Source of the DNA: Jimgerdemannia flammicorona
Taxonomy: Eukaryota > Mucoromycota > Endogonomycetes > Endogonales > Endogonaceae
Direction: 5' to 3'
DNA length: 20,271 bases
NCBI GenBank assembly: GCA_003990745.1
Contig: RBNI01001946.1
Location: forward strand, 1 to 20,271
Made by a program: the position numbers and the translations under genes. Below the pieces are notes generated by a model that made no database searches, was not told the DNA's origin, and saw nothing but the letters and a program-made list of their open reading frames with translations. Below are positions 1-10,345 of this stretch, piece by piece (the stretch's first letter is position 1; the number at the start of each line of letters is the position of its first letter).

Positions 1-3000
1 CTCAGTCCTACAAATGATACCCCATCCACCATCACTGCAACTCTACCACCACTCTTCTCTACAATCCTCCTTACTAGACCCTTGCATCTCCCCCCCTTGG
101 AACCCCAACCAATCCACTATACCTTGAAGAGCTCGAGCATCAGCTCCTCCCACCTCACTACCCTCAGTCTCACCGGCCTCCGGGGGCCCTCCTCAAAGAC
201 GTTCCGCCAATGTTCAGCGAGCCCTACCCATATTGCAACAGCCCAACCCACTGTCAGCCACTCATTCTCCACCCCCCCCACCAGCCTCGACTACAGTGCT
301 GCCCACCGCCCACCCGCCTCAGGGTCAGGTGCCGACACTCCCAACCTCTCTCCAACTACCCTCCAAAAATTCCCCATACTCTCGCACTCCCCCAGCCAAT
401 GCTCAGGAGTCTGCACCACTCCGCCCTCCTGCCCTACATTGTGACACTCCTCACAATCAAAGACCCCGCCATCCACCAGATGATCAGTCCTAAAATTAAG
501 CATCACATTTCTATGCAATAGCCTCCACCATACTACCCAGAGTTTTGGTGGTAGCCACCTTGACACAATCTTGATCCAAGACCAGGTGCCTGCCCAGTCC
601 CATCTCTCCCCAATTCCAGCCCCTTGCCAGGTCTCTGGCCACAGGTCCTGTCCCAGACCTCTAAGGCACTCCATACCCTCCTCTAAGTGGAAGTCCTCAG
701 CTAGATTCCCTCCCAACAAGAGCCTGTCCCACCTCCACATCGCCGGGCCCCAGTCCTCATCCCCTTCATTACCTCGCCAACGGATCCCAATGCGGTGGGC
801 CCCATCTACCACCCCCCCCAGAATCCTTTGTATCGCATCCTCCGACTACCATCCAAAGCCACCAAGGACAGTAGATCCCCTGAGCCCCCCCGTGGCGACA
901 CCCTTGCCTCCCACAAATGCTGCATAAGGGGCACCCATTCTCCTCCTCTCAACTCACTGGCCCTCTTCATCCACTATGCCCTCAAGTAGAGTAGCCTCTT
1001 GGGGAAGTCCACCAGGCCAAGTCCTCCACGATCCACAGGGAGTACTAGTACCTCCCAGCCGATCTGACTCCGGCGTCCAGCCCAGAGCCAAGAGCGGGCC
1101 ATCTTGAGAAGCTTTTTAACCACCCACTTAGGGAAGTCCAGGTGGTAGTCCAAATACCAAAGCTTCGGCATCCAATACACATTCAGAACAGTTACCCTTC
1201 CTGCCAGCGACACCTGTCTACCACCCCAGCTCATTAGTACTTTCCCCCATTCGACCAGCTTGCCCTCCCACCACTCCTTAGGAAGTAAAGAGCCATACAC
1301 TGAGAAATAGATACCCAAGTACCATACCACTCTGTCAGCTGGGACAATTGTTCCAATGATGTCCCCCCCTATGACTCCTTCCCCAAGGACTATTGTCTCA
1401 CACTTGTGCCAGTTGAGTTTCACTCCAGCGCATCTTTCATACCACTCAACTGTCTCTTTGAGTATGGCCACATCCGCCACCAAGCCCAATCCGACTACCA
1501 TATCATCCGCAAAGGCCCCCACCTTCCAATTGATGCCCAAGATATTCAGACCACCAACTCGGCACCGTATCTGATCCAACAATGGCTCCAGGGCAAAGGC
1601 GTAGAGGATAGGTGACAGTGGATCCCCCTGAGGCACCCCCCTCCCCAAGGGGAAGGAAGCCCCCCTATGTCCATTTGCCAGAATCGCAGCCCTACTCCCT
1701 TTCAGTAGTCTAATAAGGGACCGACACATGCCCACTGGTACCCCAATGTGCTCCAGTACCTTCTCTAACCATACTCTCCAAACCCTATTGTAGGCCTTCT
1801 CTTGGTCCAGGAAAACCAAGCGGCCATCCACTCCTGCAGCCCTAGCGCCTTCAATGATACCGTGAACCCACGCCGTGCCATCTCAGATCAGTCGGCCCCC
1901 AACAAAGCCTCTCTGCTCCTTCCCTAGCACCTGTTGGGCCACCCCCTGTAGTCTCACCACCAGGACTTTGGTGACCAACTTGTGGTCCATATCCAGCAGC
2001 ATAATTGGCCTCCAATTCTTCTAGTCCTCCTTACGCCCCTTATCCTTGTACAGTAGGGATACCAGCCCCAACTGCTGCCCCTCAATCCACTCTCCATTAC
2101 TGATGACAGCATCACACATCAGCGACATCTCCTCCAGAACCTCTTCTACTGATGCCATACGTTTCCAAAAGTCCCAAGGCAAACCATCCTCCCCAGGCGC
2201 CGTTCCCAGGGTCGTCGATGCCAGAACTCAAAGGATCTCCTCTCCCAAAACTGGTTGGCCAAGATCCCCCAACCCTGCTGCAGGATTCGGGTGCCACTCT
2301 TCAAGATGCCGCTCAATGTCCTGCGCCCCCTCCCCTCCCTCCTCTTCACTTCAGAGGTTACTCCAGCAGGTGCTCAGTTGGTTCAGGATCCCCTGCACAC
2401 CAAATACCATCTCTCTCTCCTCATTAAGGACTCCTTCCCACCAGTGTCGTGCTCCCCTAGCCTAAAGAAGACGGGACAGAAACCTTGTAGGCCATTCACC
2501 TTCTTCCAATCCCTGCCACCGTAACCTTGCTGCCATAGCCTGAGCCTGCATTGCTTCCTCCTTCCTCAACAGATCCTGCAGTTCCACTACTTCCAGCTTA
2601 GCCCGCTTAGCCTTCCAGTCCAACAACTCCTCCTCCTCCAATACCCTAGCCCAGTTCAGGAGTAATCTTTCTAGTCTCCTAGATGCCCATCAGACTTGTC
2701 TCCTTCGCTGAGCACCTCTCTCCTTCCCCACTTCCCCCCAGTACCTCTGAGCTTCAGATTTCAATCGATGCCACCTATCTCCAATCCTCATCCCGACACA
2801 CCTCCAATTGTTAACCTTAGTCCGTACCTCTACCACCCACGCATTCCACAAGTCCATCTCATCCAACAATGAAGAGTTCAGACACTAATGTCCTGGCCCC
2901 TCTCCACTCCCTCCAAATCTCCCACCTCCCCAAATACCCCAGTGATCTGACCAAGGGCACCACTTGACCTCCATTGTCTCCCAAGCTGAAGCACCCCAAC

Positions 3001-3595
3001 ACTCAGCCGTCAGAATCCAATCAATTCTAGTACCAAGACCTCCCACCCAGTGAGTATACAGACGCCGATCCCTATCCTGAAGTCGCATGGTATCCATCAG
3101 TGAGCTGAGTCTTTCCACCTCTTCCCATTCCTCCAATCCCCCACTCCTCCCTACTATACCTCGTCCCCCATCAGTTCTATCCAGTCTACTCTCCCATACC
3201 ATATTAAAATCACCTCCCAGACAATCCACCCCAGCCTCCACCAAGAGCCCAGAATCCCGCAGATCTCCAATCCACACCACTCGGGTCCCCCTTTCAGCTG
3301 GGCAGTAACAAGATCCCACCACAATTGAGTTCCATCCAGGCCTCCGCCATGTCCCCCACACCAATCTACTACCCCAATGTCCAGTGTCTGCAATGTCCCC
3401 TTTCCCCTTCCTAACCAGGATTCCCACTTTACCCCGCCAAACTGCCTCCCCACCCCACTCTCTCATCTATTCCAGTACATCTTCCTCCCCCTCACACTGT
3501 ACATCTTGAAGTAAGAAGAGATCTGCCTCCAGTTTCTTCAGTCATCCAAAAATCCTGTGTTGCCTCCCAGTCCCCCTAAGCCCATTGACGTTCAT
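1..3595 (-). pseudogene. LINE ORF2: endonuclease-reverse transcriptase, broken and partial
   Basis: The frame opens at ATG 3595 with the endonuclease-type start NVNGLR. It continues with LLQDV, GGDFNMVW (near 3080-3100), RIDWIL and SDHWGIW, which are the metal-binding and catalytic motifs of AP-like endonucleases. A charged linker leads to reverse transcriptase, with FLDQEKAYNRV (near 1800), GVPQGDPLSPILYA (near 1620) and the catalytic FADDM (near 1500). The C-terminus has WWRLLHRNV and a CEECHNV...TPEHWLGEC cluster, as in zf-RVT domains. Stop codons interrupt it with their lowest coordinate at 3542, 3467, 2885, 2690, 2462, 2351, 2228, 2021, 1883, 974, 291 and 117. The frame changes near 812-819, a run of eight Cs (G on this strand), which is an obvious slippage site. 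Otherwise it stays in one frame over about 2.8 kb. The protein would nick DNA and reverse transcribe its own RNA at the target. No RNase H motif is seen before the left edge. Confidence 0.85.
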
Positions 3596-3655
3596 AGAAA
3601 AAATGTTGGTTGTACTATTCATAGTGAAATATTTGATATTGTTGCTTTCCTACAT

Positions 3656-5542
3656 CTACAGTTCCATGCTCACTTTCTCTCCAGCCAGATCCAGGTTCCG
3701 TTCTGCTGCAATCTCATCCTCCACATTCTGCTGTTCTTCCAGAGCTGTCAACAATTCTGCACAGTCCTCACCATCCACGATCTCCATTGATGCCCAGTGC
3801 TCCTCACACACCATCTGCCACTTTTCCAGTCCCTTCTGCGGCCCCCACAGATAAGCTGCCCTCTCATTAGTAATACCCAAGAGTGTTGCCTCCCTCGCCT
3901 CGGTGACCTCATACTCCTCCGCCTCCAAGAGAGCTGCCATCATCTCATCTCTCAACTTCCTCATGACCTCCTCTCCTCGCAACACTCGCCCCCAGAATTC
4001 CTCACTTATCACCCGGAAGTCAATCTCCCCCAGTTCCTCCACCGCCACATTCTGTAGTGCCCTCAACAGCCACTTCTCCCCCCCAACTACCTCAGCTACC
4101 TGCGCCAAATCTGCCTCTCCTTCCTTCCTCTCCTCAGTTCACACAGACTCATCCCAACCGTCTTCTGACACATCCTCCAGCTCTCCTTCACCCACCTCGG
4201 GGACACCATACTGGATCGGGTTATCATCCACCATTGCCGTGTCCACTACTGCCACCTCCAGCTCCTATCCCCCACTCTCCTTCATCTTCCCCCCTTGCTG
4301 CCCAGCCACTGCCCAGATACTAGCACCCACTCCAGAACCCTCCTCCATAGCCCCAGCCCTTGGTCCCCCATTCAAACTGGCCAGTAAATCCTTCTGCAGC
4401 TGTCTCCCCTTCGCCTTCTCCCAGAGCACCTTGTCCATCCGCACCTTCTTGCCCTCGATCACCTCTACTACCGTCTTAGCCTCATAAGCCCTCCAAGTCC
4501 TGTGCCTCCTCTCTACAGCCCCCGCCAAGTCCTCAAGTGCCTCCAGCAGGTCCTCCTCCTCTTCCTCGGACCCCTTCACTCTTGAAACCTTGCACTCCAC
4601 TGGGCCCCACTTCAACGCCACCGGCCAGTCCCTAGCCTTCCCAGTATTCTCCATCCCAAACAGCCTCAGCCTGATGTCCACATCACCTGTCCGGAGCTCA
4701 GTCCCCTCCTACACCCTAAACCCAATATCGACCACCTCGCTGTACTCCTTCACCATATCCGTGATCAGTCTCCTCGCCTCCTCCTTTTTCACCGTCGGCA
4801 AGTCCGCTACCACCAGATGAACCACTCGGGGGTCCCAACATATATACCTCGCCATTGGCACTGAAATCCCTCCAATCACTACACCCTTCTCCACTACCTC
4901 CAGTAGCAAATCCTCCTCTTCAAACCCCATCTCGACTGCCTCCAACTTCTTCAAAAACTTAACCAAGGCTGCTCCTTTCACCTCACTAGCCAGCAGCCCC
5001 AGCACCATCTTTGCCATCACTGCTAAGCCATGGAAGCACAGTGTGACGGCGAATTCCAATCGAGACTTTTTGAGTAACGGGGCCGCCACCAGGCCCATCA
5101 CACTATCAGCCAGGTCCCCAGGTCTCGTGCCGCTCCCCTGACCAGGTCCCTCATCAGCCGTCACATCTGGATTTTTTTCCAGATTGCCCGTCACACCGCC
5201 ATCAACAGTCACTGCCTCAGCCACTACACTGCCAGCCCCACTATGCTGACCCCCCAGTGGAGGGGCCTCCTTGCTGCTCGAGGTAGCTGCCGCCTTCCCC
5301 AGCTCCAGCCAGCCATCCAGTCCAGTCGCCTGCTTCCCCATCCTGACCTTATCGGCGAAGGTCATCCTCTCTCCCCCATGTGGTCTCGCACCTCCTCTGC
5401 CACCCCCTCCGGCCCCATGTCCCCTTATCGAAGCACTCGGCATGCCTAGTCCAGCACCTCGACCCCCCCCCACATATTGCCAGTCAAAGGCACTGGGGCC
5501 TCCCTGCCCAGTACGCTCACCAGAACGCGTGTTGCTTGCCAT
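3656..5542 (-). pseudogene. LINE ORF1 (RNA-binding Gag-like protein), broken
   Basis: One frame of about 628 codons starts at ATG 5542 (MASNTRSGER) and ends at 3656. It is interrupted by TAG at 4711-4709, TAG at 4267-4265 and TGA at 4141-4139. The N-terminus is rich in Gly and Arg (GGGRGAGLG, GAGGGGRGGARP), as in RNA-binding tails. A middle part (residues about 150-275) looks globular. The C-terminal third is acidic and helical, with many Glu and Leu, probably a coiled coil. No CCHC knuckle is visible. The position directly upstream of ORF2 on the same strand makes it the ORF1 nucleoprotein of the same element. Each of the three stops can arise from CAG or CGA by one C-to-T change, but the original codons are not known. 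The ORF1 role is inferred from position and composition, not from a recognised domain. Confidence 0.75.
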
Positions 5543-5599
5543 CCTGATAGCACCAATACTTGAAGTCGTTGTTGAAAAGTGTTGCCTGAGTCTTGTGTC

Positions 5600-5860
5600 A
5601 CCCGAATGGTACAGGTGAAAGGTCGTGGTCTTAGTTTCTTGAACTTCTTAAAATACAGAAAATCCTGAACATCCAGAACTAGTCTGAAAAAGGACTTTGG
5701 TTGAGACATCAACCCGATCTTGAAATCAATAAGTGTAGAGGATGTACTCCATATGAAATTGATCTTGACCATAAGAAAACAGTCTTCTAGAATATCCAGA
5801 ACTTCTAGAAAACCCTTCCAGAACTACGTAACAGTTACCCTAAAAAGTAACCCTCTTACA
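5600..5860 (+). repeat. Right part of the gypsy 5' LTR, cut by the LINE
   Basis: The segment ends in CTTACA directly before a TGG-starting primer-binding-like site, and its terminal hexamer is the inverse complement of TGTAAG at 9254. It contains four TTCNNGAA palindromes (5636, 5785, 5803, 5816). The left part of the LTR is missing where the LINE begins. I found no second copy of this segment in the region right of 9254, so LTR identity rests on the termini, the primer site and the position. Confidence 0.6.
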
Positions 5861-5862
5861 AC

Positions 5863-5876
5863 TTGGTAGCAGCGGT
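5863..5876 (+). other. Candidate primer binding site
   Basis: The word TTGGTAGCAGCGG lies 2-3 bp after the LTR end and contains TGG, complementary to the CCA end of a tRNA. The matching tRNA would end in CCGCTGCTACCA. Which tRNA that is cannot be decided from the window. Confidence 0.5.
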
Positions 5877-5899
5877 TTACAATCTAATTCTGCTTCAAG

Positions 5900-7839
5900 A
5901 TGCTTCCTCATCCTGCTACAAACCCTTCTGCGAATTCCTACAAGTTGGTATAAAGTCCAATCTCTGAACTGGAATTTATTCTGAACTATCTGACAATCTG
6001 GAGAGAATTGAACCTGACGTACAAGGATAATTTGACCTCTATACCTGCAATAAGTGGGACAAACTTCACTCAAAGAAAGAAGTACTCTGATTAAATCAGC
6101 AAATAGGTGAATACCTATTCACTGAACTCCTTGCACTACACCCAGCAAGTCAAGACAAAGAAGGTCTTATAGAAGCCTTCTTTACTCTTCTCAACAAGAG
6201 TTTTGTCAGCTCTACAAATCCGAGCAACCTAGGACAACCAGCAGTAGTCTTTCTAGCCTTAGTTCCTCACGAAGCCCAAGTCTCTGTAGCCAAGTGGCTC
6301 AACTCTACCAACTTTCACCAAACCAGGACCAAGACTGCATTATACTACTGATTCCAGAACAGCAAGACCCACCATATTCTTAAGGAAGAAGCAAGAGAAA
6401 CCCTTCATCAACTACCTGATCCTGAACCTGAAGCAGGCTCTACTACAGCCCTACCTGAATCCAAAATCAATACCGAACCAGAACTCAACTTTGAATTAAG
6501 TCCATCTGAAATCAGATATACAACTGATTCTGTCTACTTTGACACCGAGCAAACCCAAGTATATGGGGACCAAACTGAAGAGGAGGAGGAATATCTCAGT
6601 GAATTCGATCCTGGATATACCACCGAAGGAGACGTACCTCCATTAGGACAGAATACACCTATACAGCAATGGACAGCTATCTATCAAGCCCTTACTCCAG
6701 ACCCACAACTATTACTCCAGCAACTTACACAGACCCAAAGAACCCCATCACACTCTGCACTAGTACCTCAAATAGTACCAGTAACACTACTACCAACAGT
6801 CCAACCGCCTCCAGTAAACAATATGGCAAACCAACAGATTCTAGACCTCACAGCCCAGGTAGCCATAATGGCAGCAACCATTACTGCCTTAGCTGAACAG
6901 ACCCGACCTACAAAAAATCTGAGTCTACCTACCTTCAATGGTACTGTACAAGAAGTCCAAAGCTTTATTAGTGTAGTTGACACCAACTTCAAAGCCAATC
7001 AATGGACCAATGAACGAGTTGCTGACCGTGTTCTGACAAACAATCAAGACCACACCCTGGAACAACTCTTTGCTACCACTACAGCTTATGTCCACCGAGT
7101 TATTACATTCTTCCAAGGACCTGCCAAAGAATGGTGGTGAACCCTTCCTGAAAAACCCCTCACATGGGACACCTGATCTGCAGTAGTTGCTCAGAATACA
7201 GCAAATAATGCCCCAGGATATAGAGCCCATCCTGCAGCCCCTAGACTTAAACAACTCATGATTGCTCAATATCGCAGTGAAACCATGATCGCTGAATCCT
7301 GAATAAAACTCCACAACCTCAAATTTGATATATATGGTAAGGAGGAATTCAAAACCTTCTGTACAAAACTTGAGTCACTCCTGAACACTGTTGGCCTAGG
7401 ATATATTGCCAATGATGAAGCACGAAATGGTACCAGAGCAGATTATCTATTTGATGCTCTACCTGAATGGCTTACTAGAAAAATCCGAGAACAAGGATGC
7501 CCAGTTGGTTGTGACCACCAACAATAGTGCCTGGCAAGAATCAAGACTATGGTCAAGTGGATCCTAACAGCTGGACCCATTCTGCCCTGAAGACAATTCA
7601 ACAACAAGGAAAAGACTTGGACCAAGAAAGAAGAACCCAAGCATAAAGCATCCTGAGCTCCCTCAACATCCACTTCATGGACACCCAGAAATCATGAACC
7701 CACCCAGCCGAGTACCTTCAAGAAACTCACTGAAGGCGAAAGGAATGAACTTAGAAGAAGTGGAGCATGCTTCTATTGCCGAAAGACAGGATACATGGCC
7801 AGTACCTGCCCTAACCGAAAACCCCGAACAGCAACATGA
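5900..7839 (+). pseudogene. Gypsy Gag with zinc knuckle, broken
   Basis: From about 6080 the frame runs through an acidic, Gln/Pro-rich stretch. It reaches a Gag core from about 6823 (MANQQILDLTAQVAIM, LPTFNGTVQEVQSF, FFQGPAKEWW), as in Ty3/gypsy capsids. A C-x2-C-x4-Y-x4-C zinc knuckle follows at 7768-7809; the usual His is Tyr (TAC), one C-to-T change away. Stops lie at 6088, 6349, 7138, 7174, 7300, 7525, 7588, 7654 and 7837. Several TGAs sit where Trp would fit. The true start is unclear: an ATG at 5900 opens a different frame that is quickly closed, so a frameshift near 6090 is possible. Gag would build the cytoplasmic particle that packages the element RNA. Confidence 0.7.
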
Positions 7840-8541
7840 GCAACTGTTACCACTCTGCACCACCTCAACAATCTGACCACCAGAACACTAGACTTTGTCA
7901 AGTTGAGACAAACTGCTAAGGCCCCAACCAAAGGAAGTCAAAAAGCAGCTAGATATGACCTGTATGCAGCCGAAGAAGCTACAGTCTCTAACCGAGAAGT
8001 CAAGCAAGTCTACACAGGAATTAGTATCCAAATTCCTGAAGAACATGTTGGAAGAATATGCTGTCGCAGCAGCCTAGCATTGAAAGAACTCTCAGTAGAA
8101 GGAGGAGTCATTGATGAAGATTACACAGGCGAAATTTTTGTCCTCATCCAAAACTACAGTTGGACACCCTTCAAGATCCCTATAGGCTTCTGTATTGCTC
8201 AGATCCTATTTGAAAAAATCGAGTCAAACCTGACAGTCAAGGAAGTCCCTGAACTACTGCCCACCATCCGAGGATCCAAAGGATTTAGTTCATCAAACAA
8301 GGCCCCAGTCCAACCTACCATGAACAAAGAAGAACAATTCTATAAGAAAATCGAAGACAGATATGTATCAAGTGGCCGATGCCCCCATGGCATTGGAATG
8401 TACTCTTCTCGAATGATTGATGATTACTTCTCTTGTGTCAATGAACTGGCTCAAAGAAGAACCAATAGAAGGAAAGCTCCTATAGCCAAAATCACCACCA
8501 TTGGATCAGACAAACTGCTTATACTTAAAGCTTTTGTCAAT
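7840..8541 (+). pseudogene. dUTPase domain of the gypsy polyprotein
   Basis: Trimeric dUTPases hydrolyse dUTP to dUMP and pyrophosphate and so limit uracil in newly made cDNA. All five family motifs appear in order: ARYDLYAAE (about 7951), GRICCRSSLA (8050-8079), GGVIDEDYTGE (8101-8133), GFCIAQILFEKI (8185-8220) and RGSKGFSSSN (8269-8298). The motif 3 Asp and Tyr are kept. The motif 4 Arg (G-x-R-I-A-Q) is Cys, one C-to-T change at a CpG, so this copy may be inactive. The stretch has 234 codons without a stop, unlike its flanks, and then runs on in frame to the protease. It has no start codon of its own and must have been made as part of a Gag-Pro polyprotein. About 80 residues after motif 5 have no recognised domain. 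Confidence 0.85.
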
Positions 8542-8544
8542 TGA

Positions 8545-9222
8545 GCACCTGTCAAGATCATGATAGACAGTGGTGCCTCAGGCAATTTCATCAATGAAGA
8601 AACAGCCAACAGACTCAAGGTCTTCACCTCTCCAGTATAACAAACTCAAGCAGTTGCCATAGCTGATGGAACCTCACATATCATTAGCAAGGAAGTCCAC
8701 AATCTACCCTTCCGAATCGGTGACTATCGAGTACATGTTACCCTCCAGATCATACTACTTCCTGATAACAAAATCATCCTTGGAACTCCATGATTAAAAT
8801 AAGAGAACCCCATGATCGATTGGGTAAACTATTCTCTGACCATTAAGAAAGGACGCCACAACTTCAAACTGCAAGGCAAAAAGGACCCACTCAACTCTAG
8901 TAACCCTGGACCAAAGATCACCCATATTAATAAGCTACAACTCAAGAAATTGGCCAAGAAATGCCCTCTCTTTGCTATCTCCATCTGTCCACCCAAAGGA
9001 GAATCTGAGAACTCTGAAGAAGACTTTTCCAAAATTAACAGCTGTGTCAGACCACTACTCCAGAAAGTCCGAGACATATTTCTGAACCGAATCACAGAAC
9101 CACCTGTATCTGTCATTATTAATGACCAAGAAGAATACAAAGTTGAACAAATCCTCAACAAACACAGCCACAAGAACCATCCAAATGGTACAACAACACC
9201 AGAACAAATTAGAAGACCCTGA
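8545..9222 (+). pseudogene. Gypsy aspartic protease joined to chromodomain remnant; RT, RNase H and integrase missing
   Basis: The retropepsin active site DSGAS is at 8566-8580 in VKIMIDSGASGNFI. The typical end of the domain, ILGTP followed by NPMIDW, is at about 8779-8826. A linker ending in PLLQKVRDIF (about 9049-9078) resembles the spacer just before reverse transcriptase. Within some 15 codons the sequence turns to EPPVSVI and EEYKVEQILNK, the proline stretch and first strand of the chromodomain that normally closes the integrase. The frame ends with TGA at 9220, and an Arg-rich tail follows. Stops inside are TAA at 8638, TGA at 8791 and TAA at 8800, after TGA at 8542. The missing middle is best explained as an internal deletion in this copy or its source. 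Confidence 0.75.
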
Positions 9223-9240
9223 CGAGGACGTCAAAAGCTA

Positions 9241-9253
9241 AGAAGGGGAGAGT
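9241..9253 (+). other. Polypurine tract
   Basis: AGAAGGGGAGAG lies immediately before TGTAAG, where plus-strand DNA synthesis of an LTR element would be primed. The placement next to the LTR start supports the call. Confidence 0.6.
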
Positions 9254-9660
9254 TGTAAGTACACAACCTCCAAGCCACCAAAATTGCATGGCATCCTTAG
9301 AACTAATTTGGAAACCATATGCAAGACTACAAAACAAGAGATCATCTGGTTACACGAAATATGCCAGCAAGCATGAGAACCCACTGCCAAGATATAAGAA
9401 TACTAGAAGAAGTACTACAACCATAAGACTGACTCTGAACCGCTATAACTAGTTTGGTGTACTGTACTATTACAAAAGAAAACTAAAAGTACCAAACTCA
9501 AATTGAGACAAGAAGAACCCTATCTCATCTACCAAAAGGTTTACAAACTGCACTTATCAACTCAAGACCAAGATACACTGTGACTATACAAGACCTCATT
9601 ACTTAGTGGAAGCAAAATGTATTTAAATAACTTTGTTCGCTCTATCTGTATCACCTTTGT
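9254..9660 (+). repeat. Start of the gypsy 3' LTR, right end not found
   Basis: This segment begins TGTAAGTACACAACC directly after the polypurine tract. It contains no open frame. The expected CTTACA end and the segment seen at 5600-5860 are not found before 10346, so the LTR is truncated or interrupted. The right limit given is only an estimate. Confidence 0.5.
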
Positions 9661-10345
9661 TGGAGAGTGATGGATGCTTCATCTGAACTCAAGAAAGCTG
9701 ACAACGTCGAAACCAATCTCAAGCCATTCACATGACAGATATTACTACTAAAAATTGCCTCGGATTACAGAAAATATCATTTCTGAGAGGTTTGAACCCC
9801 CAGCCATGACATTGGGAGCCCTCGCCCTAGATGAGAATGGCCAGTCCTCGCAAATGCGCCAGCAGACCAAAAAAAAAGAAAACCAAGACCTGTTATCCTT
9901 GTACAATCACCGCCACTAAGGACAACCTTAATCTTGCAAGAGATAGAAGTGATGACACCTTGAAACTAATGATATCAGAAGTCAGAAAACTGCTCAGACT
10001 TTGCCAGTGATGATGTCATCAATAGTGATATCATCAAAGACTATCCAGACAGTGTCTAAACCTATAAATAGCTTAGCAATCATAGTATAGTTAGATTAGC
10101 CTTGTATAATGTGACTGTGAACTGACTCAGCAGTCAGATGATCTCTTGACATGTCAGATCACACTTGTACTACATGACTATATTCCAACTCAGCAAGGCA
10201 CTTAGTGCTACATCCATATCTAGCATAGTCCAGATAGCCCCTCACTAGTATAAATACCCCCTCCTCCAGACCTCAGAATCTCAGACCTGAACAATCTGAA
10301 CACAATTCCTGAGCACTTCCTCACAATATCCCTTTATATATATTA
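9660..10345. other. Non-coding, LTR-like region with two TATA boxes
   Basis: No gene is seen. TATAAATAG (about 10063) and TATAAATACC (about 10251) are each preceded by a similar TCCAGA(C/T)AG word, and the palindrome TGATGTCATCA lies near 10013. The second TATA is followed by a C-rich initiator-like stretch. This looks like the promoter part of one or two degraded LTRs of another element, possibly the one into which the Tc1 element jumped. No LTR termini could be paired. Confidence 0.35.

Larger units (their letters stand above)
1..5640 (-). mobile_element. Decayed non-LTR (LINE) retrotransposon, 3' part outside the window
   Basis: The element has two consecutive reading frames on the minus strand: ORF1 (5542-3656) and ORF2 (from 3595 to the left edge). 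They are 60 bp apart and in the same frame. The ORF2 order of AP-type endonuclease, reverse transcriptase and Cys/His C-terminus is that of I/Tad-type fungal LINEs. The 3' end with its tail lies beyond position 1. The 5' boundary is not sharp: LINE-like GC-rich sequence stops near 5545, and the AT-richer LTR of the neighbouring gypsy element is recognisable by about 5640. Stops in both frames show that the copy is dead. The clade name (Tad-like) is an inference. Confidence 0.85.
5600..9660 (+). mobile_element. Ty3/gypsy-like LTR retrotransposon, internally deleted and decayed
   Basis: The layout is partial 5' LTR, primer-binding-like site, Gag with zinc knuckle, dUTPase, aspartic protease, chromodomain remnant, polypurine tract, and start of 3' LTR. 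The LTR ends match as inverted repeats: the 5' LTR finishes with CTTACA at 5860 and the 3' LTR opens with TGTAAG at 9254. Coding continues in one plus frame from about 6080 to 9222 with about twelve stops. Protease to chromodomain is only some 330 bp, so the 3 kb or so normally encoding reverse transcriptase, RNase H and integrase is gone. The left limit is set by the LINE insertion, and the right limit is uncertain because the end of the 3' LTR was not found. Confidence 0.8.

Noticed and set aside
82..4487. Plus-strand frames rich in Pro and Ser (for example 571-927, 3903-4487)
   Set aside because: They are antisense shadows of the LINE frames, whose Gly/Glu-rich codons read as Pro/Ser on the other strand.
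7138..8793. TGA codons at likely Trp positions, as if TGA meant Trp
   Set aside because: TGG is also used in the same frame, TAA and TAG stops occur too, and the three host gene models all end in TGA. Mutational decay explains it better.
9790..9835. B-box-like GGTTTGAACCC suggesting a tRNA gene
   Set aside because: No matching A box, no closing acceptor or anticodon stem on either strand.
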